This document shows positions 39,301 to 53,400 of a stretch of DNA of 64,000 bases, in pieces. The position numbers and the translations under genes are program-made. The stretch is from NCBI GenBank assembly GCA_951217055.1, contig OX578281.1:8648447-8712446 (forward strand), written 5' to 3'. Below the pieces are notes generated by a model. The model was not told the DNA's origin. It did no database searches and saw only the letters and a program-made list of their open reading frames with translations. How positions within the stretch are numbered: the stretch's first letter is position 1; each line of letters begins with the position of its first letter. Source of the DNA: Gerris lacustris. Its lineage: Eukaryota; Arthropoda; Insecta; Hemiptera; Gerridae.

Positions 39301-42300
39301 CCTGTAGTTTTCATAATGCTGTACTTCTAATTTTAGTAAACCTTAATGCCAAACTCTCAAACTTGGAAGCAACTGCAGCTAAACAGGCATTTTGCATCTT
39401 CATCTTGATCAATGTTAGAAGTAGTAAACTTACTTGGAAAGCGGCGAATAAACGATAATTTAATCCTTTAAATAGACAGACCATGCATAATATCGGCTAG
39501 GTAAACATCTTCACCGACATCATTAACATCTATTCAACTAGAGACTATAGTACGCCCGTTATGAGTTGTGATTTTTGACACTCAGATTAGCCAACCTAAA
39601 TGAGGAAAAAAAAGCCACTATGCCTGTTGGAGGGATAAGGGCTGGTGACATTTTTGTTTGTCTAGTTGGCCCTACCTTCTAGAATTCAAAATACTGAACT
39701 CTCATAGGCTCCAATTTTTCGGATTTTCCCGTGCTGTCAAAAGTCACAATTCATAACGTGCAAACAGTAGCAAATAAGTTACTTAGAGCAGTTACTTAAG
39801 ATAATTGGGGTTTTAGATCAAGGCTGGCCGGAGAAGAAGCAGATTTGATAGAGTTTAGGGAAGTTTTATGTTATAATATAAGAGATGCACTAGCTTTTGA
39901 AGATAAAATGCTGTTATGAAAATGTAGAATCGTTGTTCCGGGAAAATTAAGATAAGGAGTTCTACAAATACTGTATGACGGGCATCAAGGAATAGCTGCC
40001 ATGAGGTCGGTTGCTAGGTTAATTGTGTAGCGGCCTAACATTGATTTATACTACACTATCTATACCTACACTACTCCATCTTCTTATAAGGGGTTTCGTG
40101 CAAACGTAATTTTCAATTCGTATTTTTACTTTCTCATATAAAGAGAAAGTATTGTGATGGCGTAAAAACTCTATTTTGAGGGATTTAGGAGGTCCCCTGA
40201 TTCAAAATAATGGTTTTTAAAAAATGTTTGTCTGTCGTCTGTGCAAACGTGTGGAGCTTTAAGTACTGGGCCGGGCCGATTTTAACGAAATTTGGCATTC
40301 ATGTTCAGAAAATTCATACCCCGAGGTGAAGAGAAATTAATTTTAGCTTCAAATTAGGGGAGCTACCCCCAAAAACAAAAACGTGAAAAAAAAATTATTT
40401 CTCGAAAACGGTTCCGACAATTTTGATTAAAAAATTCTGAAATGTAGTCCAGTTAAATACGAACCTTAGATTGTTAGCCGCCTTCCCGGGAAAAATCTAG
40501 TTTTCGAAAAAATAACTATAAATGCGGACGGAGAGAGGCCGGGTTCGATCTCCCGCCGAGGAAAAGTTATTTTTATGATAAATCTTGATAAAATGTTCAA
40601 TATAATTAAATGTACCTGAAAAACACGAAAACTAATAAACTGAAAACACTGGGCTAAGAAATTATGAACTGATATATGAGAAAGTTTGTCTGAGTTGTCT
40701 CGGACCGATTTTTACTTTCTCGTATAAAGAGAAAGTATTGTGATGGCGCAAAAATTCGATTTTGAGATTTTGATGGATTTACACGTTTTGAGGTCCCCTG
40801 AGTCCAAAAAAGTGGTTTTTAAAAAATGTCTGTCTGTCTGTCGTCTGTCTGTCGTCTGTCGTCTGTCTGTCGTCTGTCTGTCGTCTGTCTGTCGTCTGTC
40901 TGTCGTCTGTCTGTCGTCTGTCTGTCGTCTGTCTGTCGTCTGTCTGTCGTCTGTCTGTCGTATGTCTGTCGTCTGTCTGTCGTCTGTCTGTCGTCTGTCT
41001 GTCGTCTGTCTGTCGTCTGTCTGTCGTCTGTCTGTCGTCTGTCTGTCGTCTGTCTGTCGTCTGTCGTCTGTCGTCTGTGCAGACGCCTGGAGCCTAAACT
41101 ACTGCGCCGATTTTGACGAAATTTGGCATACATGTTCAGAAAAATCATACCCCGAGGCGAAATCGAGAAATGAATTTTAGCTCCAAATTTAGGGGCGCTA
41201 CCCCCCAAAAACTCTGAAAAAACGTGAAAAAAAAAATTATTTCTCGAAAACGGTTCCGACGATTTTGATTAAAAAATTCTAAAATATAGTCCATTTAAAT
41301 ACGAATCCAACGATGTAAGCCGTTTTCCCGGGAAAAATCTAGTTCCTGAGAAAAAAGCTTAAAACGCGGACCGAGAGAGCCCGGGTTCGATTCCCCGCCC
41401 GGGAGAAGTTATTTTTATGATAAATTTGAATGAAATGCTCAATAATAATTAAATTTACATAAGAAATCTAATAAATGGAAAACACTGGGCTAAATAATTA
41501 TGAACTCGTATATGTGAAAGTTTGTCTGAGTTGTCTCGGACCGATTTTTTCACATATAACGCCAGTCACCCTGTATAACTTGTTCAAAAACATGTTCTAA
41601 TCTTAAAAAATTATTTCTCGAAAACGGTTCCGACGATTTTGATTAAAAAATTCTAAAATGTAGTCCATTTGAATACGAATCCAACGATATAAGCCTGTTT
41701 CCCGGGAAAAATCTAGTTCCTGAGAAATTAGCTTAAAACGCGGACGGAGAGAGCCCGGGTTCGATTCCCCGCCCAGGAGAAGTTATTTTTATGATAAATT
41801 TTGATGAAATGTTCAATAATATTTGAATGTACATTTGAAAACTAATAAATGGAAAATACTGGGTTAAGTAATTATAAACTCGTATATGAGAAAGTTTGTC
41901 TGAGTTGTCTCGGACCGATTTTTTTAAACTATTGTCAATAAAAAAAACCTGTTCCGTATACGCAAAAACTGTTGCAAAAGAAAGGTTTTTTTTTTATTGG
42001 AAAGCGTCCTTTTAGTATATTTTTAGAAAGAAAAATCATCCAAGGTATATACCATTTTCTCTTTTTTTTTTACTGATATTAAAGCGTCGGTCGATGACAC
42101 AATAATAGACTACGCATAACAGAAAGGAACATATTGTGTAAAAAAAGGTTGTTTTTTGTGTGTTGACTGTTTAAATCATATTGACCTTGTGGCCTGGGTG
42201 AAATCATGTGAAGTAGAGCAGAAACAGCACCAGCATGATGCCCCATGAACGTGACCTTGGATGGATCCCCTCCGAACGATTCTATATTCTCTCTGATCCA

Positions 42301-45300
42301 AAGCAAACCTAGGTATTGATCTAGTAAGCCTAGGTTGCCTCTTGCCTCGATATCTTCTAAACAGAGGAAACCTGAAAAAACAACAAAAAACCATTGTTTA
42401 ACCATTCAATTCAAGGTGAAAAAGGAAATTTTTAAGCGACTTCCTTGATCTATTTCCAGGAAGCTTCCAATCTTCTCTCTTTCCGTTTATATTAGCAACT
42501 TAATTCAAGCCAATCCTTTCCAATTAAACTTGCGATGGGAAGCCAAGCGTCAAAAGCTCATGCTAACTCACAATGGAGCTTAATTTTAACACTTGCTACT
42601 GAAACTTGTTGTTTCACTACTCGATTAGCACTAAATTTTCGGAAAACATTTTTGCACAAAAGTTTTTACCATTTGATAGCAGACTATTATCCATTATCAC
42701 AATTTCTAACCCTTTTGCATATTTACTGCCTCAATCATGTGTGCTCTTCTTAATGACTTATATGGACTTCGTACTCTTCAGTTACATGGAATTTTCCAAT
42801 TAGGCTACTTTAATTTAATTTTATAATTTAATATTGTAAAGCATTGTTCTTAAGTCTGTGTTTTGTCCCGTATATGGTTAAATCAGCTATATTAAGAAGT
42901 GTACATGGGATAAAGCAGAAAGGGAATGATTAGAAACAGAAAACGGAGGCAGTTCAAGATGTTAATGCCAAAAATGAACAAAAGGAAAACCAGATAGCTG
43001 CTTGGACTGAGCAGGACCAACCTGAGAAAGCTGGTTGGAGTGCTGACTGGACACTGCAGGCTCAGAAGATATCTGACATTACTAAAGGTAGAGGAATAAC
43101 ATATGTTCAGTGTGTGGGGGTGGAAGAGGAAACAGCTTACCATTTCCTGGAAGTGTGTGTATGGATATGGGAGATTGCGATTTCACATCTTAGGGAAGGG
43201 AGAAATTCAAGGGGTAGAGGAACTTGATACACTGAAGTGGCAAGAAATCTTCTCCTTCATAATCAAAACAAGAAGGTTTGAGGGTGGGGCGGTGGGGGTT
43301 TGATGGGTGTGGGAACGTCTGGGATTTGCAAAAAGGATCCAAATGTGATCTGTTTGCTGTCTAGGCCTTACCGTCCCTTACTACTACTACTTTTCCCGTA
43401 CATACTAGGTTGGACTTATAAGTCACTTACACATTAAGGCTAGGCGCCCACTTGCGATTTCTTGTCGCTGCGACTTAAAAATCGCTGTTGCTAAGATTTA
43501 TGAGGTGCGCGCACTGCGACTAATAAGTCACTAGTTTTATTTAGTTTCGCAATGGATTTCGTTGAAACCACTTGTGCGATAGCTCTTTTGCTCCGAGCGA
43601 AAGCCAAACGACGCAAACACGTTACTGAGTTCATCCTCTTTCCAGCCAAAGATTAATGAAGGGACAGTTCTATAAGTTGCATGAAGACCAATGTAATCAT
43701 CAATCATCCCCGTGATTTTTTCAAGTTTTATAGAATGGGTGTAAGTTGTTTTGAGTATTTACTTATTTACTTAATGTAATTGAACCAAAAATCACCAACG
43801 TGACACAAATGAGTTTTTCTGTATCAATCACACTGTAGATGACACCTTCTTCACAAGGCTCATCACTTGGCTTGCCTGGACATTGTTTTAAAAAAGAAAA
43901 CCTTTAAAAAAATTTACACACACGACAGGAAATATGAAATCATTCTGGCAGAGTAATTTTGAATGTTTTGAGTCTAGAGTCGGAAGTCCGACTAAACAGT
44001 CGCAAGTGCGTGCTTTTTTATGCCTGTCAGTGTGCCTCATTCCAAAAGAGCGACAATCGCATCGCCTCAAATGTAGGTCTGGTTGGGTTTTTTTAATCAC
44101 CGCGATTTTTTAGTCGCATATGGGTGCATTCAAATTTAAAACCATGTGTTCTATTTACGCGACTAAACAAAACCATCGCGCGATTAGAAATCGCAAGTGG
44201 GCGCCTAGCCTAAGTGATTCAAATAACAACATGGAATTACAAATACATGTAACTGACAAAATTCGCTTATCATCTCAAGAAAAGGTTTACTCCCTGGCTG
44301 GTTACAATAAAGTTTCCAGTATTGCCAAAAGGGCAAACACACATACACAACAGTCTGCTTTAAAGTCAAATGCGTGTTTGTTTCATTGAAAGAAACTAAA
44401 CTAGATTTGGACAAAAAAATTAAAATGAATAACGCTGTAAAATGCTTACCGAATACATTTAGTCTATAGGCTATAGATACCACAACAATCCCTTCTGCAG
44501 CTAAATCCTGTCCAGGAAATCTTCCTGGATAACCTCTGATAAAGCCTTCTCCTTCTATCAGCACTACAACAGGAGCTGTTCGTTTGTATTTTAACGCCGT
44601 CTATAAAACAATACGTTATCAGTTAATAAAATGTTTATTAGATAATAATATGTTATCTTCCAAGATTACCGAAGGTAACGGAAGCCATGTGATCAACATT
44701 TTATGTCTCCAATTTCAAAAATTCCAAGACAGACATCCGTTTTAGACATCAGGGAACATTTTTGGTTCCGTATCTGCCTGTCGGTTTGTCACTCAATTTT
44801 TGCGAACCTACATAACTTAAAAACTGCACGTCCGATTTTAATGAAACTTGTATGGTTGGTCATAATTAGCTTATTGTTAGTCCCATATAAGTTTCAACCT
44901 TCTGCGCTCATTTGATTCTCTTCCACATGAGCACAAACATACATTTATTCACACCTACGTCTTCAAAATTATTCATCTGATTTTTATGAAATTTGGGTGG
45001 TTAGTCGAAAGTAGACCGCAGATAGTACCTGATTAATTTCAGCCGTCTACGCTCTTTAACTTTTGCTTAATAATTGATACTTTAATACATGTAAAAAAAT
45101 CAAAAAAATTTGGACATATTAAAAAAAAACGGGGGAAAAGATTAAATAAATTAGAATTAGAAAAATAAAATCAATAAAGGAAGCTATGTCCCACACTATT
45201 TGGCAGTCAATAATTTAGACTTCGATTGAATTCATTATCCTTTTGGTTAAGGGTTAAAATAGTAAAATGTGGCTATTATACCCAGGTCTTAATTGTGTTC

Positions 45301-48300
45301 TTCACACTTAAGACTAATTTAAGGTCTTTCCATCATCGAAAAGACAAAATAGGTCTTTCCATCATCGGAAAGACTAATTTAAGGTCTTTCCATAATCGGA
45401 AAGACTAAATAGGTCTTTCCATAATCGGAAAGACTAATTTAAGGTCTTTCCATAATCGGAAAGACCAATTTAAAACTAATTTAAGGTCTTTTCATCATCG
45501 GAAATACCAATTTGAGACTAATGGTCTTTCCATCATCGGAAAGACTAAAAAAATAAATAAAAGTACTTCTGGTGTCCAAACGTTGATAAAGAGACAGTCT
45601 TCGCTGGGGGCTGGAGTCGAGGGAGAAGTCATCCCTGACTGAGGACATGGTGGTCCAAATGCGGAAGCAGTCAGCTCCTCGTTTCCCCATCCTTTGTGAT
45701 ACTCTGGTGCCTAAAATTTAGAAATTAATTTGATAAATTTAGAATATCTATTTTTTTTTTTTTTATAGTTTATAAGGAGAATATGTCATTGAGAAACTTA
45801 CAGCAAATCGTAATGATCCTGTCGGTGGTGAAGCGTATGGTATGCCCAGAAATCCATAAACATTTGTCCTACTTTCGGTGTAGAGTTTTACCTATACAAC
45901 AAGCATTAATTAGTCAAAAATACAACAATAGCAAAATGTTTGATATAAATTTAGCTATCATCTTAACTACCTTTGGACATAATACTTTGTAATTGGTTTG
46001 TCAAAAACTGTTTACTGATTAATCACTTGAACCATAAACTTATCACTTATCATTTTTACTTCAGATTTTTTACTTCATCATTATTAGGGTTTCGAAGATT
46101 CTTCTCGAAACCCTAATGCCGAGGGTGACGTGTCTGTCTGTCCGTCCGTCGCTCTTTGGTTCATATCTCCGGAACCAAAAGTTAAAATTTAAATATTTGC
46201 GTAACTTTTTGACTGAGTGGGGGTATCTAATGAAAGCTCCTGAAGAGATGTTTACAAATATGTGCATTCCTTATATTGGTTTTACGAGTTAAAATATAAC
46301 CCAACAAATAAATCCCCCCCCCCAACCACCCTATAGCTAGTCCAAAATTTAAAAAAAAAAAATACTTCATGCAAATACCTTACTGTAAGGCGATACAAAT
46401 GAGCTTAATCCATATTCATTACAATTGTGAAGTCTGATAGCTGAGTGTTGCTTCCTTGTGTTGCTTAAGATGGCCCGCTATGGAGCATTTTATCCAGATC
46501 CGGCCCGCTATGGACCATCTTATCCAGATCCGGCCCGCTATGGACCATCTTATCCAGATCCGGCCCTTCAACTAAAAAGATTGGAGATGCCTGCTCTATT
46601 GAATTCATTTCATAGAGGCTTTCCTATCATTCTCCTGTGTTAGTGTTACTACACAAAACATAACTACGAAATGTTATATGTATATGTATTTTGCTTCCGA
46701 GCTTACCGAAGGTAACGGAAGCATTGTGTTCACTTTTGAGAACGAAAAAGTATTTCTCCGATTTTAAAAATTCCAAGACAGAAATTCGTTTCAGACATCA
46801 GGGAACCTTTTTGGTTCCGTGTCTGTCTGTCTGTCTGTCGGCCCGTCTGTCATCTGTCTGTCTGTGTGTCCGCGAATCCTGAAACGTGCGACGACAGCTT
46901 GAGTAAATGCCAACCTATGTTATGAAATTTGGTAGACATGTTCATTTTACCAATGCCCAGGACGAGTTCGTTGGACAACGTTATTCTTTCAAGCGTTCTC
47001 GCGCAACGTTCGCATAAACGTGCACTTCAAATTTAAAATTAGAATTTTAGGTCGGGAAAAAATCAAACTTCATCTATTCAATGAGACAAACCTTTTTTTC
47101 AAATACAATTTTTTAGTAAAAAAGCGACACCGCTACGAAGTGTTGAAGATCGCTAAAAACTATTAATAGTTTTTATGCACAATAAACAATATAACAATAA
47201 TAGTACATTACGCGTCTAGTGCGGAATGAAACAGTAAAACCACGCGTGCAAAGAAAAATGCAGTTTTCGCACGAGTGGCGTACCGTACTTTATCTACGAT
47301 TGTGGATTTTAATTATAAATGCAGAAAAAAAATGAGTAAACTTCCTGTATGTAAGTTCGTATTAAGATGACATTAATTGTATTTTGTGCAGAATTAATCA
47401 TTTCGGGAGGCGTATTATTCTCCTCATTTTCGTCATAATCACTTAAATCACTCATTATTTTTCACTATAAACTTGATATAAACAGTTACTTTAATTAAAC
47501 AAACCGCAAATTAGTTTTGTTAAATGTAAACAAACTAGCTAATCGTGTGTTAAAGTTAAGAATTCCTCTTTTTTTCCGCCCTAGGGCTAGGGCGGAAAAA
47601 ATGAAGAATTCTTCACATTATCGCATGATTATGAAAAGTGCATGCGCAATGAATACAGCTACGAAAAGAATCACTTTCTACGCATCTAAACAGAGATATA
47701 ATGTTAATATTTTGTATCAACCGTAGATAAAGTAATATAACGTTAATGTTAATATAACAATAAATGAGAGAATCTACAGATGGTTGTTGAGGTGTAAATT
47801 ATGAATGAAAAACACTAATTCATTATGCGAGACGTTTCGACCCTTCAATTAAGGTCATCTTCAGTCGTTTATTTGAAAATCTACAATAAAAATCACAATA
47901 ATTATAAACAATTCCTTGTTAACAAAAATTAACAAGTGTAACATTAATTAAACAAGATTTAAAATATTTTTGAACGTAAGTATGGACTTCATGCTACATA
48001 TTAGAAATACGAATATAAATATCTATAAGATTTATATATTAAAATTTACTCACAATTTATCACCGAGAAGATTAATTCTACAAATGGGTAATAATTATAT
48101 ATAAAAATTTCAGTGGTTAGACCTGACTAATATTAAAAAGGTTTTTACTCTAATATGTCATTACCCAGTACTGTATAAAAAACTATTAAAACTAATCTAT
48201 AATAATTAAAAATGGGAAAAATACGAATTAAATTAAAGCTAATTTGATACTCTACTAGTGGCACTATCTAGGAGAGGACTGTGTAACTATTCCTCAATCT

Positions 48301-48332
48301 TACTAATAATTTACTGCTATCTATTTTTACTC

Positions 48333-48370
<38 letters not shown>

Positions 48371-50364
48371 TGTATACTTAAAATATACCAATATAAAACT
48401 AAATTATATAAATATTTAACAGCCCAAACATATATATCTTAAATTAATCTACAATTACTGAAAATTAAGGTTAGTCTATGGATGTTACAGTAAAACTAAA
48501 TGATTCACATTGGAAGTTATGTTTTTTTATACTATTAATTATAAAACATAAATTACTAAATAAATAAATCATTAAATAAATAATTACATAAATAAAAATT
48601 AATAATTAATAATAAAAATAAAAAATATGTATATAAAAATAATTAGGATTACAGAAAGTTGGGTTCTAAAACAAAATGAACTACTTATTTACTTTTAAAA
48701 TTTTTGAAAATGGCATTGTAATTTTTATTAATATTACCCGCGTCCGTTTTATGATTAACTGTGTTATTATTTTTCAGTATGTGGAAAGCTTCTAAAATCC
48801 TCCTTTTTTTAGTATTCTTTTCATAACCTAGAATTTGGGTATTATCAAACGAAAATTTATGTCCAGTGTTAAAATTATGAAGGGACAATGCCGTCCTCAT
48901 GCTTTTTTTCTTTATGTCATTAGTATGTTGGTATAATCTATTTAATAACAACGTATAACAACGTCTATTTTATAATAACGTAGTGTATAGACAGATTAAT
49001 GGAGTGTCAATGGGGGGGAATATTTCCGTGAATCTCAGTGGGATTACACTAAACAATTTAATTAATAAAGCAATTGATAAATTAGAAACAAAACCAAAAA
49101 TATTATATAAATACATAGATGATTTAGTCCTTATTATAAAAAAAGATAATCTCAAATCTACTATAGAGTGTTTTAACAGTATACATAGTAAAATTAAATT
49201 CACATGTGAAATTGAAAGCAATAAAAATTTAAATTATCTTGATTTAACGATTATTAGGAAAGACAATGGCGTTCTATCCACAAAATGGTACAAGAAGGAA
49301 ATAAAAAGTAACAGGATTTTAAATTATATTTCAAATCACCCCTACCATATCTTAATTAATACTGCGTCCAATATGATGTTAAGAGCTATTAAAGTCACTG
49401 ATAAGGAATATTTACAAGAAATTAAAGCAATAATCTTTAATAAACTAATAGAAAATCTATACCCTTATAAAGTGGTAAAATCTCTATGGTACAAACAGAT
49501 TAATAAACTTAATAATTTAAACTCGGATAATTCAAAAGCACCTAACAAAGAGGTTAAGTTTTTCACTAGCCTCACTTATATAAAAGGAGTTTCGGAAAAA
49601 ATACAAAGCATCATGAAACATAATGATTGTGAACAGGTCCAAGTCGCTTATAAACCAATAGATAAAATGACCAATTTTTATAATAATATGAAAGATGGAA
49701 TTAACAAAGACAATAGATCTGGTTTAATTTATAAAATAGATTGCAATGATTGCAAGAAATCATATATTGGGGAAACTTCTCAACAATTAAAAAATAGATT
49801 ATACCAACATACTAATGACATAAAGAAAAAAAGCACGAGGACGGCATTGTCCCTTCATAATTTTAACACTGGACATAAATTTTCGTTTGATAATACCCAA
49901 ATTCTAGGTTATGAAAAGAATACTAAAAAAAGGAGGATTTTAGAAGCTTTCCACATACTGAAAAATAATAACACAGTTAATCATAAAACGGACGCGGGTA
50001 ATATTAATAAAAATTACAATGCCATTTTCAAAAATTTTAAAAGTAAATAAGTAGTTCATTTTGTTTTAGAACCCAACTTTCTGTAATCCTAATTATTTTT
50101 ATATACATATTTTTTATTTTTATTATTAATTATTAATTTTTATTTATGTAATTATTTATTTAATGATTTATTTATTTAGTAATTTATGTTTTATAATTAA
50201 TAGTATAAAAAAACATAACTTCCAATGTGAATCATTTAGTTTTACTGTAACATCCATAGACTAACCTTAATTTTCAGTAATTGTAGATTAATTTAAGATA
50301 TATATGTTTGGGCTGTTAAATATTTATATAATTTAGTTTTATATTGGTATATTTTAAGTATACA

Positions 50365-50402
<38 letters not shown>

Positions 50403-53400
50403 GAGTAAAAATAGATAGCAGTAAATTATTAGTAAGATTGAGGAATAGTTACACAGTCCTCTCCTAGATAGTGCCACTAGTAGAGTATCAAATTAGCTTT
50501 AATTTAATTCGTATTTTTCCCATTTTTAATTATTATAGATTAGTTTTAATAGTTTTTTATACAGTACTGGGTAATGACATATTAGAGTAAAAACCTTTTT
50601 AATATTAGTCAGGTCTAACCACTGAAATTTTTATATATAATTATTACCCATTTGTAGAATTAATCTTCTCGGTGATAAATTGTGAGTAAATTTTAATATA
50701 TAAATCTTATAGATATTTATATTCGTATTTCTAATATGTAGCATGAAGTCCATACTTACGTTCAAAAATATTTTAAATCTTGTTTAATTAATGTTACACT
50801 TGTTAATTTTTGTTAAATTTTATACATCATTCTGTAATGAACTAGTGATTTTTTCAAGTTGGTAGAAGTCTTTTGACTTATTTTATTTTAAATTTAGATT
50901 TTTAAATGACCCTCTCCTATGGAGTTAGAAATTTTTTTAAATGATAAATACCAACATCTATGACACTGTAAGTATTTTAAATTTGTTATTAAGGAATTTA
51001 TAATCGGATACTTAATTTAAGTCAAGTAGTGAAGTGTAATTAATTATATTAACGAAGGAATTGTTTATAATTATTGTGATTTTTATTGTAGATTTTCAAA
51101 TAAACGACTGAAGATGACCTTAATTGAAGGGTCGAAACGTCTCGCATAATGAATTAGTGTTTTTCATACATAATTTACACCTCAACAACCATCTGTAGAT
51201 TCTCTCATGAAATTTAGAAGGGTGTACCTCATTGATTAATAAAAAATTATTTTATTAATTTTCTCATTCATATAACAATAAAGTAAATGATAGGATGCGA
51301 GGAAGCTATGTGCTACACTAATTGGTAATCTATTTTTTTTGTTTCGTACTTTCGTTATTAAGCCCCGTTTACATGGTGATAGTTGGCGCGATGGTTGCGG
51401 TCACGATAGCAACTATCGCATCGACTATCACCGTGTAGACTACTACGATTGTAAGAACGCCGAGAGAATGAGCGTGGAAAAATGGATAGTGCTGTGATAG
51501 TAACTATCTCGTCTGACGAGATAGTTACTATCACAGCACTCTGACTGCTGTGGCAGAAACTATATCGTCAAACTCACGTGGCAGATTTAAAGAACTGTCA
51601 CGTTAGACACTAGATGCTGATTGGCTTATTGTTTGATTACGCGATAACAGATCTAAAAGGCAACAAAATATATGATAACTTGCTTCACATTTGAAATCAG
51701 ATTTTGTTATTTTCGATTATATGAATATTCCTTTTGCTGTATATGTTTTATAATTTCACATTATAATATATTTAAACGCTCTATTTCTGTACCCAAGTCA
51801 AAAATGTAGGAAACGGAAATAACTTTGAGTGCAAGACAACAATTTTTGACGAATGTTAACTCTCACCGTGTAGACAGTACACCTCCCCGATAGTTGTATG
51901 ACGTATACTGACATGATAGTTCTATCGTGGCAGAACTATCACCGTGTAGACAGTACACCTCCCCGATAGTTGTATGACGTATACTGACATGATAGTTCTA
52001 TCGTGGCAGAACTATCACCGTGTAGACAGTACACCTCCCCGATAGTTGTATGACGTATACTGACATGATAGTTCTATCGTGGCAGAACTATCACCGTGTA
52101 GACAGTACACCTCCCCGATAGTTGTATGACGTAGACTGACATGATAGTTCTATCGTGGCAGAACTATCACCGTGTAGACAGTACACCTCTCCGATAGTTG
52201 TATGACGTAGACTGACATGATAGTTCTATCGTGGCAGAACTATCACCGTGTAAACGGGGCTTTACTGATAGACAGATAGGTAAGAGCAGAAATGTATAAG
52301 GCTCCTCGTTTTTTGGCTATGATGGACACAAATGTGTAGTGTAGGCCTGGGCTTTGGACCGGGGGGAACCATCTGTTGCTCAAGCTACGTTAAAAATTTA
52401 CATATTATGTTAGGTCTAACAACAAAATGACAGCATACTTACTGCTAAAACACCTATATATTTAAAAGACTCATATAAAAACCAAAAAACAATGAAATGT
52501 TAACACTTATAATCATATTTATAAATTCTATTAATTAATCTTCTTACGTTAACAACTATGATACATTGTGTGCAATTCAAATATTTAGTTCTAATGTTAT
52601 AATGCTTACAATGATGTGATCTGCAAAAGTATAAAAAATAGTGCATTACACGTCAAGTGCGGAAAGTAGAATTTTGCATGCGAGTGTGGAGTTTACACCC
52701 GAGCGACAGCGAGGGTAGTAAAACTACACGAGCAAAGCAAAATGCAGTTTTCGCACGAGTTGCGTACCGTACTTTATCTACGATTGTTGGATTTTAATAA
52801 TAAATACAGAAACAAATTTAATAAACTTCCTGTATATAAGTTCGTATTTCTCCTTTGATAAAGATTACATTAATTCATTAGTTGTATTTTGTGCCGAATT
52901 AATTATTTCGGGAGGCGTATTATCCTCCACATATTCGTCATAATCACTTAAATCACTCATTGATTTTCACAAAAAACTCGATATAAACAGTTACTTTTAT
53001 TAAATAAACAGCAAATTAGTTTTGTTAAATGTAAACAAACTCGCTAATCGTGCGTAAAGGTGAAGAATTCTTCTTTTTTACCACCCTAGGGCGATTAAAA
53101 AGAGGAATTCTTCAGAATTATGAGACGCGTGTATGCGCAATGAATACAAGTACGTAAAGAATCACTTACTACGCATCTAAACAGAGATACAATGTTTATA
53201 TTTCGTAACAATCGTAGGTAAAACATTTTATCTACGATTGATACGAAATTTAAACATTATATCTCTGTTTAGATGCGTAGAAAGTGATTATTCACGTACT
53301 TGTATTCATTGCGCATGCGCGTCTCATAGTTCTGAAGAATTCCTCTTCTTTACCACGCTAGTGCGGTAAAGAAGAGGAATTCTTCAGCTTTACGCACGAT

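Larger units (their letters stand above)
47765..51269 (+). mobile_element. Penelope-like retroelement, inverted double copy with 13-bp target duplication
   Basis: Flanked by ATATAACAATAAA (47752-47764 and 51270-51282). The left arm (47765 to about 48945) is an inverted copy of the 3' part of the right unit, including the last ~85 codons and the 3' untranslated region. The right unit runs to about 51209 plus a 60-bp tail. The right arm has about 230 bp (50822-51050) absent on the left. Each arm has a hammerhead-like motif near its outer end and a T/A homopolymer (48339-48365, 50371-50399). Inserted in intron 1 of the esterase-like gene. Confidence 0.85.

Noticed and set aside
40740..41208. Long overlapping open frames on both strands
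   Set aside because: They are translations of the 11-bp TGTCTGTCGTC array and its family T flanks; no protein signature.
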